From positions 124,001-188,000 of the forward strand of contig NZ_BSND01000013.1 of NCBI RefSeq assembly GCF_030159795.1: DNA of 64,000 bases. Direction: 5' to 3'. The DNA comes from Methylophaga thalassica (GTDB taxonomy: Bacteria; Pseudomonadota; Gammaproteobacteria; Nitrosococcales; Methylophagaceae). Below the pieces are notes generated by a model, which had not been told where the DNA came from, ran no database searches, and worked only from the letters and a program-made list of their open reading frames with translations. Below, piece after piece: positions 33,234 to 41,784 of the stretch; position 1 is the stretch's first letter; every line of letters starts with the position of its first letter. Made by a program: the position numbers and the translations under genes.

Positions 33234-34874
33234 TTATAAAATACAGATTTTTTGTTTCAGGCCTTCACTAAGGATGGAATAATTCAGCGAGTAATCAACA
33301 GCCAGATCAATCAGGTGAACCCCTTTGGCATTGAGAGCGTAATCAAGGGTTTTGACGAACTCGGCATGACTGGTGGGTCTGTGACCAATCGCGCCATAGC
33401 TATCGGCATATTTCACAAAATCAGGGTTATTAAAGTTAAGGCCATAATCTTCAAAGCCCATACCTTCTTGTTTCCACTTGATCATGCCATAGGCGTTGTC
33501 GTTGAATATCAACACGACCAAATCAAGGCCCAGTCTGACAGCGGTTTCCATTTCTTGTGAATTCATCATAAAACCGCCATCACCACAGACAGCCATGACT
33601 TTATGATCCGGATTCAGCATTTTCGCCATCATCGCGGTGGATAGTCCTGCTCCCATTGTGGCGAGGGCGTTGTCCAGCAGCAGTGAATTGTAGTAATAGC
33701 TCGGATAGTTTCGAGCAAACCAGATTTTGTACACGCCATTATCCAAGGCGAGAATATCTTCTTCACCCATGGCTTCACGAATAATGCGTACTGCACTCTG
33801 CGGCAGGATAGGGAAGCGTTCATCATCGCTGTATTTGGACAGCCGTTCATTTACTTCTTGTTTTACTCTGTAGTAATACGAAAAGTCCCAATGTGGTTGA
33901 ACTGTTAAACCCGTACGCAGACGATTAATGGAGGTGGCGATATCACCGACTACATCGAGTTGGGGGAAGTAGACAGGATCAATTTCAGCGGCATGGAAAT
34001 TAATATGAATGACTTGAGCGCCGCCATCTTTCATGAAGAAAGGCGGTTTTTCTACTTCATCGTGACCCACATTAATAATCAGATCCGCTCGTTCAATAGC
34101 ACAGTGTAAGAAGTCCGATTCTGACAACGCAGCGGTACCCAGATAGCTATCATGCCGCTCATCAATCACGCCTTTGCCCAGTTGCGTGTTGAAAAATGGA
34201 ATACCGGTATGTTCGACAAATTTTGTCAAAGCAGCACTGGCTCGTTTACGGTTGGCTCCGGCACCAATCAGTAATAGAGGCATTGACGCCTCTTCAATCA
34301 TTTTCAAAGCATGCTGAATCGTACGGTTATCTGCATCCGGACGGCGGATGGTTTCAACCGTGTATATACGCTGATGGGCTTCTTCCGCGGCGATGTCCTC
34401 GGGAAGTTCAATATGAACTGCGCCGGGTCTTTCTTCTACGGCGATACGGAAAGCTTCACGAACAGTGGCGGCGATAGTACTGCCATGCACGACTTGTTTG
34501 GTGAACTTAGTGATGGGCCGGAGCATATTGACCACATCCACAATCTGAAACAGGGCTTGTTTGCTTTCTTTGATGGGTTTTTGCCCGGTAATGATCAACA
34601 TCGGCATACCACCTAGTTGCGCATAAGCTGCGGGCGTCACCAGATTCGTTGCGCCGGGACCGAGTGTGGATAAACAGACGCCAGGTTTACCGGTTAATCG
34701 CCCGTAGTTTGCGGCCATGAATCCTGCGCCTTGTTCGTGGCGAGTAATAATCAGCCTGATAGATGAATGCTTTAATGAATCAAGAAAATCCAGATTTTCT
34801 TCGCCGGGAATGCCGAAGATATATTCGACCCCTTCGTTTTCCAGTGCTTTGACGAGTAGGTCTGATGTTTTCAT
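33234..34874 (-). CDS. Acetolactate synthase-like thiamine diphosphate enzyme (catabolic AlsS type)
   Basis: The 546-residue enzyme has the three-domain fold of ThDP carboligases. It has the catalytic Glu47 in RHEQGAGFMAANYGRL, an FAD-like central domain and the C-terminal ThDP/Mg motif GDGGFMMNSQEMETA with a later NDNAYGMI. PITKF and overall layout match catabolic acetolactate synthases (AlsS), and there is no regulatory small-subunit gene nearby, so it is not the biosynthetic IlvBN enzyme. It would condense two pyruvates to 2-acetolactate or add a related acceptor. The downstream aldehyde dehydrogenase suggests an aldehyde product or acceptor, which is unproven. Confidence 0.9.
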   Translation of the reverse strand: MKTSDLLVKALENEGVEYIFGIPGEENLDFLDSLKHSSIRLIITRHEQGAGFMAANYGRLTGKPGVCLSTLGPGATNLVTPAAYAQLGGMPMLIITGQKPIKESKQALFQIVDVVNMLRPITKFTKQVVHGSTIAATVREAFRIAVEERPGAVHIELPEDIAAEEAHQRIYTVETIRRPDADNRTIQHALKMIEEASMPLLLIGAGANRKRASAALTKFVEHTGIPFFNTQLGKGVIDERHDSYLGTAALSESDFLHCAIERADLIINVGHDEVEKPPFFMKDGGAQVIHINFHAAEIDPVYFPQLDVVGDIATSINRLRTGLTVQPHWDFSYYYRVKQEVNERLSKYSDDERFPILPQSAVRIIREAMGEEDILALDNGVYKIWFARNYPSYYYNSLLLDNALATMGAGLSTAMMAKMLNPDHKVMAVCGDGGFMMNSQEMETAVRLGLDLVVLIFNDNAYGMIKWKQEGMGFEDYGLNFNNPDFVKYADSYGAIGHRPTSHAEFVKTLDYALNAKGVHLIDLAVDYSLNYSILSEGLKQKICIL

Positions 34875-34954
34875 GATGCGTCCTTATCCGTTGGTTTCAG
34901 GGGGCCGATCTGTTTTCTGTTAACTTGATTATATAGTGATAATTCAGCTTACCG

Positions 34955-35755
34955 CTATGGGTTAATAATGCCAATTTCAACCCGACGGTTCATCGCACGC
35001 CCTTGTGAGGTCAGGTTTGACCGAATAGGTCTGGTATCGGCATACGCTTCAACTCTGAATTGTTCCGGTTATAAGCCTTTATTATCCAATAATGCATGCA
35101 CTACTGATGTTGCCCTCGCTGCGGATAACTCCCAGTTAGACCGATAATTTAAATTGCTCAGTGGGACGTTATCTGTATGTCCTGCGACTACAAAAGTAGT
35201 ATTGAGTTCCGTCAGAACATCCGAGATATGAGCAATAACCGGCAATATCCCGGATTTTAAAGTTGCTTGTCCTGAGGGAAAAGAAGCATTTTCATTAATG
35301 CGAATAATGACCCGGTCATCAATAGTTTCCAGACTCAGCTGCCCTGCTGTAATCGCTTTGATGAATTTTTTCTGTAGCGTTGCCATTAGGCTATTCAATT
35401 TTGCTCTCTGATACAAATTGGCATCATGAATTTTGATGACACGTTCATCGTTCAGGCTTTCTTGGAAGATCTTAGAGAGCGGTGATGGTGTATCTGTAGG
35501 AGATGGGGAGAAGGTCTGTTTAATGATACTGGTGGCTTTGACGATCTCTTCGGGCGTATCTTTTTTTACGCCAAAAGCATTCTCCATCGAGCGAACCACG
35601 ACTTTGTATTTAAGTGCGTCAATTTCAGCCATACTGAGCAGCAATACAAAAAAGCAAAGTAACAAAGTCATAAGATCAGCGAAAGTGGCTAAATAGCGAG
35701 GGATTCCACTGCTTTGTTTCTTCATATTGGGTCGGTATTGGCTCTGGTTATTCAA
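34955..35755 (-). pseudogene. MotB-type flagellar stator protein interrupted by an in-frame TAA
   Basis: The frame encodes a MotB/PomB-family stator protein: one N-terminal transmembrane helix with the essential Asp27 in YLATFADLMTLLLCFFVLLL, then a periplasmic OmpA-like domain (VAGHTDNVPLSNLNYRSNWE, LSAARATSVVHALL). After residue 228 (DNKGL) there is a TAA at 35069-35071. Beyond it the same frame continues with PEQFRVEAYADTRPIRSN and AMNRRVEIGIINP, the normal end of the OmpA domain, stopping at 34955-34957. So one substitution has cut the last 37 residues. No motA lies beside it. A truncated protein may still be made, but it would lack a conserved part of peptidoglycan binding. Confidence 0.88.
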
Positions 35756-35884
35756 ATCTACTCGCTTTTGTCCGACCAGTTCGCATTATCTGATACCTTT
35801 ATGCTCTTTTAGGGGTATAGATATTGCTATGCGAATCAATCGTATACACGTTAATATGTTGCATTAATACGTATGTTGCAAGTG

Positions 35885-35980
35885 TTGTTGAGAAGCTTGC
35901 CTGTGTATAAAAGCGATAGTGGTATAAGTCACTATCGATTTTTCCCCAAGGATTGCGAGGACGCTCTTTGTGAAAAGAGC
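35885..35980 (+). promoter_or_regulatory. Candidate promoter and structured leader of the GGDEF/EAL gene
   Basis: A -10-like TATAAA (35906-35911) has TTGTTG 15 bases upstream. It is followed by two hairpins: CGATAGTG/CACTATCG (35914-35937, then a T-rich run) and GCTCTTT/AAAGAGC (35963-35980) closed by a GTGA tetraloop. The first could be a transcription attenuator or an operator near the start site. It does not resemble the conserved core of the GEMM (c-di-GMP-I) riboswitch. The gene starts at 36014. Confidence 0.35.
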
Positions 35981-36013
35981 TTATATTTCATGTCGTTAAA
36001 GCGATAGCCAGTT

Positions 36014-39000
36014 ATGTACACCAACACTTATACAAGAATGGCATTCTATAGCATACTGGCTGTGCTAGCTGTGATCTTCATCTCAGTAGCGACATTTATT
36101 AGTGAACGTTTAGATGATAATTATCGCTCTGAGCAATACGCACAGACTCAAAACTTCTTGACGGAATATCAGAACCGCCTAAGCACCGAGCTACAAACTC
36201 ATATTCAACTTATTCGTGGTCTACCAAGCCTGTTTGCGGTCAATCAGCATTTAACGCAGAAACAATTTGCGGAGGCTGTCGGTTATTTGGTGAATAACGA
36301 GTCAGAAATTCGCAACATTGCTGCGGCGCCGGACATGATCATTAAGTACATGTATCCGGTGGAAGGCAATGAGCTCGCCATCGGCCTGGATTATCGTAAA
36401 GAACCTGAGCAGTTTGAGGCTGCTGACAGGGCCAGACGCACGCGTGAGCTTGTGCTGGCAGGGCCGCTTGAATTAAAGCAGGGAGGAACGGGGTTGGTGA
36501 CTCGTGTACCTGTGTTCTTAAACGATGAAAATACAGGTGAAGAATATTTTTGGGGGCTCATTTCAGCAGTTATTGATGTCGATAAGTTTTTTAGTCACGT
36601 GGGTTTGAAGGATCCCATGCCGTTTAAACTGGCAATACGTGGTAAAGACAGCCTTGGTAGACAGGGTGCCGTGTTTTTTGGGGATCCGGCATTGTTTCAG
36701 CAACCGACGCTGATACAGACCCTCAAATTGCCAGAGGGAGAGTGGATACTCGCTGCCGAACCTAAAGGCGGTTGGTCAGCATTACCCCAAAATTACTGGC
36801 AGCAGGTGGTAGCGATCTATGGCATTGCTAGCATTGTTTTTTTATTGTTGGCAGCCATTATTCGCTTTGTGTTGGTGGCATCTATTGCAAACTATAAATA
36901 TCGCAATCTGATTCAATCATCACCAGTGCCTTATGTGTTAATGGACAAACAACAACGAGTGACGTTTATTAACCAGGCCTTTAAAGAAACCTTCGGTTAT
37001 TCGCTGGAAGATATTGAGTCTCTACCAAACTGGCGCCAATTAATTGCTCAGGTGCAGCAGCAGCGAGAAAAACTGAAGCAGGATTTTGTAACTGAAGTGA
37101 CTCATATCAGCAGCATGAGCAATGCCTTTGAGATAGAAATTCAGACTAAATCAGGTAAATCGCGTGTTGTGCTGGTTAGTTCTTCAGTCGTTGAAAATAC
37201 CTTTGGTGATGAAACGTTACTGGTGATATATGACATCACTGTACGTAAGGAAGCGGAAGAACAATTACGGTTTTCATCACGCGTGTTCAATCAAGCACAC
37301 GAAGCGATCATGATCACTGATACCAGAGGTGTGATTACCGATGTTAATCCGGCGTTTTGTAATATCACAGGTTACAGTCGTGAAGAGGCAATAGGTCATA
37401 CACCTCATTTATTGAGTTCCGGTAAACATCCTCCTGAGTTTTTTCAGAACATGTGGAAATCAATAACGGAGCATGGCTATTGGCAGGGTGAGGTCTGGAA
37501 CTGTAGAAAAAATGGTGAACTATATGCTGAACTGTTAACCGTCTCTTCCTTAATGGATGATGACGGTACAACGCGACATTTTGTCGGGTTGTTTTCTGAT
37601 ATTACTCAGGCAAAAGAACAGCAGGATATTCTTGAGCTGATGGCGCATTACGATGTGCTGACAAAACTGCCTAACCGCGTCTTGTTTGCTGATCGTTTTT
37701 CACAAGCAGTGGCACACTGCAAACGCTCTGGCAGCATGCTGGCCATCTGTTTTGTTGATTTGGATGACTTTAAACCCGTTAATGATACTTATGGTCATGA
37801 TGTGGGTGACCAACTGCTGGTCGAGGTGGCTAACCGATTAAAAAGCAATGTGCGGGAAGAAGATACGATTTCACGATTTGGTGGGGATGAATTTGCCATT
37901 ATTTTTCGTGATGTTGAGTCAGTCGAAGAGTGTGAAGAGATGCTGAAACGCATTCATCAGTCGATTGCTCAACCCTACCACGTGGATGATTTACGCCTGA
38001 ACATCAGTGCATCAAGCGGGGTCAGTTTTTACACTCAGGAAAATGATGATCTTGATACTTTATTGCGTCATGCTGACCAAAGTATGTATCAGGCTAAATT
38101 ATCTGGGCGTAATCATTATCAATTATTCAACCCGGCCGACAATCAGTTGAATATCGAAAAACAACAGCTACTACATGATATTCGCCAGGGCTTGCAAAGC
38201 AATGAATTCCGTTTGTTTTACCAGCCTAAAGTCAATATGACGACTGGCGAGGTGTTTGGTATGGAAGCCTTGATCCGCTGGCAACATCCAACGCGTGGTT
38301 TATTAACGCCGCTGAAGTTTTTACCACTGATTGCCGACAGTGAATTAGAAATTGAAATGGGGCAGTGGGTTTTACAACAAGCGCTTCAACAACTGCAGCT
38401 ATTACATCATGCTGGCTATCGCATCTCAATAAGTGTCAATATTGCTTCTTACCACTTGCAGTCGGCTTACTTTGTGGAAAATGTGGAAGCTATGCTGAAT
38501 CAGTATCCGGATATCAGCACAGACTACCTACAGCTGGAAATTGTGGAAACATCCGCATTGGGTGATATCGGTGCTATCACCAAGATCATCAGAAAATGCA
38601 GAGACTCTCTTGGTGTTTCGGTCGCTTTAGATGATTTTGGCACGGGTTATTCCTCTCTGACCCATTTACGTCATTTGAATGCGGATACCATTAAGATTGA
38701 TCAGAGTTTCATTCGTGACATGCTTGATGACCCTCAGGATTACACCATTGTGGATGGTGTGACCGGACTGGCGGAAGCCTTTAATCGACAGGTTATCGCG
38801 GAAGGGGTGGAAAGTGTTGAACATGGTTTGATGCTATTGCTCATCGGCTGTGAGAATGCACAAGGCTATGGTATTGCTAAGCCTATGCCGAGTGATGAAG
38901 TGCTTCCCTGGCTAGCACGTTATCATGCTGATCCTCAGTGGCTGGCTGCGGTGGACTTGCTGCTCTCTCCCAGACAAAAAGCCTTGCGTTTTTTATCTCT

Positions 39001-39355
39001 GACACTGGAGCGGTGGCGAAAAGTATTTTTAAGTAATTTTGATCAAAATATTGATTCTGCCATATCAACACAATGGCCGATAATGGATATTCATTACTGT
39101 CACTGTGGTACATGGATTGAACGTGTTAAAAATCAGAATCTATTTGAAGAATCCTGGCTCGATGAACTTGCGAAAACACATCGGGAATGGCACACACTGG
39201 CTACTCAAATGCGAGAGTATGCCTTAGCTGAAAAAATGTCTGATGCCATAGCTTGTGTTGAAGACTTTGAGAAGATCTATCAGCGATTATTGTTCATGAT
39301 TAGCGGTATCGAGAACGATATATTTTTCATTGCAAGAGAGCCTAGTCAGAACTAA
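36014..39355 (+). CDS. CHASE-PAS-PAS-GGDEF-EAL cyclic di-GMP enzyme with C-terminal CZB-like domain
   Basis: This 1113-residue inner-membrane protein has a transmembrane helix near 8-30, a periplasmic CHASE-like sensor (about 40-240), a second helix near 265-290, and two PAS domains (about 300-400 and 415-525). A GGDEF domain follows with intact GGDEF at 623-627, then an EAL domain with EAL at 751-753 (GMEALIRWQHP). Both catalytic motifs look intact, so it may make and destroy cyclic di-GMP. After the EAL domain, residues about 1020-1100 contain HYCHCGTWIERVKN and KTHREWHTLA, resembling the zinc-binding CZB domain of chemoreceptors and DgcZ. Signals could therefore include a periplasmic ligand and cytoplasmic zinc. 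Confidence 0.9.
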   Translation: MYTNTYTRMAFYSILAVLAVIFISVATFISERLDDNYRSEQYAQTQNFLTEYQNRLSTELQTHIQLIRGLPSLFAVNQHLTQKQFAEAVGYLVNNESEIRNIAAAPDMIIKYMYPVEGNELAIGLDYRKEPEQFEAADRARRTRELVLAGPLELKQGGTGLVTRVPVFLNDENTGEEYFWGLISAVIDVDKFFSHVGLKDPMPFKLAIRGKDSLGRQGAVFFGDPALFQQPTLIQTLKLPEGEWILAAEPKGGWSALPQNYWQQVVAIYGIASIVFLLLAAIIRFVLVASIANYKYRNLIQSSPVPYVLMDKQQRVTFINQAFKETFGYSLEDIESLPNWRQLIAQVQQQREKLKQDFVTEVTHISSMSNAFEIEIQTKSGKSRVVLVSSSVVENTFGDETLLVIYDITVRKEAEEQLRFSSRVFNQAHEAIMITDTRGVITDVNPAFCNITGYSREEAIGHTPHLLSSGKHPPEFFQNMWKSITEHGYWQGEVWNCRKNGELYAELLTVSSLMDDDGTTRHFVGLFSDITQAKEQQDILELMAHYDVLTKLPNRVLFADRFSQAVAHCKRSGSMLAICFVDLDDFKPVNDTYGHDVGDQLLVEVANRLKSNVREEDTISRFGGDEFAIIFRDVESVEECEEMLKRIHQSIAQPYHVDDLRLNISASSGVSFYTQENDDLDTLLRHADQSMYQAKLSGRNHYQLFNPADNQLNIEKQQLLHDIRQGLQSNEFRLFYQPKVNMTTGEVFGMEALIRWQHPTRGLLTPLKFLPLIADSELEIEMGQWVLQQALQQLQLLHHAGYRISISVNIASYHLQSAYFVENVEAMLNQYPDISTDYLQLEIVETSALGDIGAITKIIRKCRDSLGVSVALDDFGTGYSSLTHLRHLNADTIKIDQSFIRDMLDDPQDYTIVDGVTGLAEAFNRQVIAEGVESVEHGLMLLLIGCENAQGYGIAKPMPSDEVLPWLARYHADPQWLAAVDLLLSPRQKALRFLSLTLERWRKVFLSNFDQNIDSAISTQWPIMDIHYCHCGTWIERVKNQNLFEESWLDELAKTHREWHTLATQMREYALAEKMSDAIACVEDFEKIYQRLLFMISGIENDIFFIAREPSQN

Positions 39356-39406
39356 CTCATCACAATTTCAGTCTCAACAGAACTTGAATGAAAAGGGTGA
39401 AACAAA

Positions 39407-39955
39407 ATGCGGTTTTTGCTTCCAATAGTGATGTTGCTTCTCAGTGCGTGTAGTAATTTGCCTGTGGCAATAAAAGAAGCCCCTTCGCCTGATTGGCAAT
39501 TGAGTCAGGTGGCTACGCAAGCAGAACAGCATAAGGGAGATAGCATTCGCTGGGGAGGACAAGTGGTGAAAGTGGAGAATGATGATAACGGTTCCACCAT
39601 CCATGTCGTTCAGTTTCCACTCAACAGTTTTGGAAGACCCGATAGTGATGGTGTCAGTCAGGGCCGTTTTCTAATTCATTCAGATAGCTTTATCGACCCC
39701 TACATCTATAAAGCCGGTACATTAATCACGGTAGCGGGGATTGTTAAAAACAAAGAGACAGTCACTATCGATAAAAAATCGATGAGCTTACCGGTAGTGA
39801 CGGCTACTCAATTGTATCGCTGGAGTAAGAATGATTACTCACGTGATCCTTATTGGCGAGGTCATCCGTACTATTATGACCCCTTCGCCTATGGCCCGTA
39901 TTACGGGCCAGGCTTACGCCCTTCATGGCGTTATTATGATGGCTACTATTGGTAA
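39407..39955 (+). CDS. Slp-family outer-membrane lipoprotein
   Basis: The 182-residue precursor has a signal peptide with lipobox LSAC near residue 15 (MRFLLPIVMLLLSAC). The core matches the Slp family, which E. coli induces on carbon starvation or entry to stationary phase: RWGGQVVKVENDDNGSTIHV, then SQGRFLIHSDSFIDPYIYKA and GTLITVAGIVKN. The C-terminal 45 residues are rich in Tyr, Pro, Trp and Gly, which looks like a disordered or adhesive tail. Its function is not known beyond the family link with envelope stability. It is 51 bases downstream of the c-di-GMP gene and convergent with pycB, with only 2 bases between the stop codons. Confidence 0.88.
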   Translation: MRFLLPIVMLLLSACSNLPVAIKEAPSPDWQLSQVATQAEQHKGDSIRWGGQVVKVENDDNGSTIHVVQFPLNSFGRPDSDGVSQGRFLIHSDSFIDPYIYKAGTLITVAGIVKNKETVTIDKKSMSLPVVTATQLYRWSKNDYSRDPYWRGHPYYYDPFAYGPYYGPGLRPSWRYYDGYYW

Positions 39956-39957
39956 CC

Positions 39958-41760
39958 TTATTCGACAATCTCAATTAAGGTTTCACCGGGCGTAACGCGG
40001 TCGGCTTTTTTCACATGCAGTGCTTTTACTGTGCCAGAGATATTAGCCAGCAACTCGGTTTCCATTTTCATGGCTTCCATAACTAACAAGGCTTGGCCCG
40101 CTTCCACTTTGTCACCTTCCTGCACCAGAACATCAACAACATTGCCTGGTAGTGGTGCCGTGACATGTCCAGGATCTGTCGCTTTCTTACGACCACCAGC
40201 ATTACTGCTGCTATCGTTGACATACTCGTTTAAGGCCTCGAAAGTCACTTCTTCGGGCATGCCATCAATAGAAATGTAGAATTTGCGTTTACCACCACCG
40301 ACGTCACCCACACCTGTGATGGCGATATCGTAGCTTTCACCATGGACATCGACTTTAAATTCAGTGGCAATGCCTTCTTTATTATTACTGGCTTCAGTGA
40401 CCGGTAATAATGGCTCTGGTTTCAAGGTACCTTCAGCACGTTGTTGCAGGAATTCACGGCCAAGATCAGGGAACATGGCAAAAGTCAGCACATCTTCTTC
40501 AGATTTCGCTAAGTCACCGATATCGGCTCTCAGCTTATTGAGCTCAGGTGATAGTGCATCAGCGGGACGAGACTCAATGACTTCTTCGTTACCAATCGCT
40601 TTTTTCTGCAATTGAGCATTAACAGGTGCGGGTGGCTGACCGTAACCTCCTTGTAAATAACGTTTCACTTCATTGGTGATCGTTTTATAACGCTCACCGG
40701 CTAACACGTTATATACCGCTTGAGTGCCCACAATTTGTGAGGTTGGGGTAACCAATGGTGGATAACCCAAATCTTCACGGACACGTGGAATCTCCGCAAA
40801 TACATCACGAATCCGGTCCAATGCGTTTTGTTCTTTTAATTGGTTGGCGAGATTTGACATCATGCCGCCAGGGACCTGATTGATCTGTACTGACACATCT
40901 TCGCCAGTGAATTCACTTTCAAACTGATGGTATTTTTTGCGAACTTCGCGGAAATAGTCAGCAATTTCGGATAACAGGTTAAGATCAAGCCCGGTATCCC
41001 AGTCTGTATTACGTAAGGCTGCCACTTGCGACTCTGTGGCTGGATGACTGGTACCGCCTGCAAATGACGAAATGGCGGTATCGATACGATCCACACCTGC
41101 TTCAATTGCTTTCAGCTGACATTGTGCTGCGAGACCTGAAGTGGCGTGAGAGTGAATGACTAACGGTAGATCGACTTCCGATTTAATTGCTTTAACTAAG
41201 TCATAGGTCGGATAAGGGGCTAATAAACCGGCCATATCTTTGATGGCAATGGAGTCTGCGCCCATGTTTTGCAGATCTTTGGCCTGTTTTACGAACAATT
41301 CAGGCGTGTGAACCGGGCTGGTGGTGTAGCTTATGGTGCCTTGAGCGTGTTTACCGGCTTTTTTCACCGCTTTCATCGCGGTTTCCAGATTGCGCAGGTC
41401 ATTCAGCGCATCAAAAATACGAAATACATCAATACCGTTTTCAGCCGCACGTTCGACAAAAGCACTGACCACATCGTCAGCGTAGTGACGGTAACCCAGC
41501 AGGTTTTGGCCACGTAATAACATTTGTAAACGGGTTTTAGGTAAAGCCTGTTTTAACTGTCTGAGTCTTTCCCAAGGGTCTTCTTTTAAATAACGAACAC
41601 AGGCATCGAACGTCGCACCACCCCAGACTTCCAGTGACCAATAACCGACCTGATCGAGTTTGTCACAGATAGGCAGCATATCGTCAGTGCGCATACGCGT
41701 TGCAATAAGTGATTGGTGGGCATCACGCAGAATGACATCAGTAACTTCAATTTTTTTCAT
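39958..41760 (-). CDS. pycB: Pyruvate carboxylase subunit B (carboxyltransferase and biotin carrier; oxaloacetate decarboxylase alpha-like)
   Basis: PycB moves the carboxyl group from carboxybiotin to pyruvate, giving oxaloacetate for the TCA cycle and gluconeogenesis. The 600-residue product has the carboxyltransferase barrel at the N-terminus (VILRDAHQSLIATRMRTDDM with metal ligands further on, and HSHATSGLA), a linker, and a C-terminal biotinyl domain with the biotinylated Lys in EAMKMETE. Length and domain order are like the Pseudomonas PycB and oxaloacetate decarboxylase alpha. It lies 24 bases downstream of pycA. No beta or gamma membrane subunits of the sodium-pump decarboxylase are encoded here, supporting the anaplerotic role. 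Confidence 0.94.
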   Translation of the reverse strand: MKKIEVTDVILRDAHQSLIATRMRTDDMLPICDKLDQVGYWSLEVWGGATFDACVRYLKEDPWERLRQLKQALPKTRLQMLLRGQNLLGYRHYADDVVSAFVERAAENGIDVFRIFDALNDLRNLETAMKAVKKAGKHAQGTISYTTSPVHTPELFVKQAKDLQNMGADSIAIKDMAGLLAPYPTYDLVKAIKSEVDLPLVIHSHATSGLAAQCQLKAIEAGVDRIDTAISSFAGGTSHPATESQVAALRNTDWDTGLDLNLLSEIADYFREVRKKYHQFESEFTGEDVSVQINQVPGGMMSNLANQLKEQNALDRIRDVFAEIPRVREDLGYPPLVTPTSQIVGTQAVYNVLAGERYKTITNEVKRYLQGGYGQPPAPVNAQLQKKAIGNEEVIESRPADALSPELNKLRADIGDLAKSEEDVLTFAMFPDLGREFLQQRAEGTLKPEPLLPVTEASNNKEGIATEFKVDVHGESYDIAITGVGDVGGGKRKFYISIDGMPEEVTFEALNEYVNDSSSNAGGRKKATDPGHVTAPLPGNVVDVLVQEGDKVEAGQALLVMEAMKMETELLANISGTVKALHVKKADRVTPGETLIEIVE

Positions 41761-41784
41761 AAAATCTCCAGCAGTGTTTAAGGC

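Noticed and set aside
35069-35071. Selenocysteine or programmed recoding at the stator-gene stop
   Set aside because: The codon is TAA, not TGA, and no SECIS-like stem follows, so a plain nonsense change is the simplest reading.
35880-36013. c-di-GMP (GEMM) riboswitch before the GGDEF/EAL gene
   Set aside because: The conserved core elements (GCACAGGGCAAACC and the GGACGCAAAGCC-type stretch) are not present; only generic hairpins are seen.
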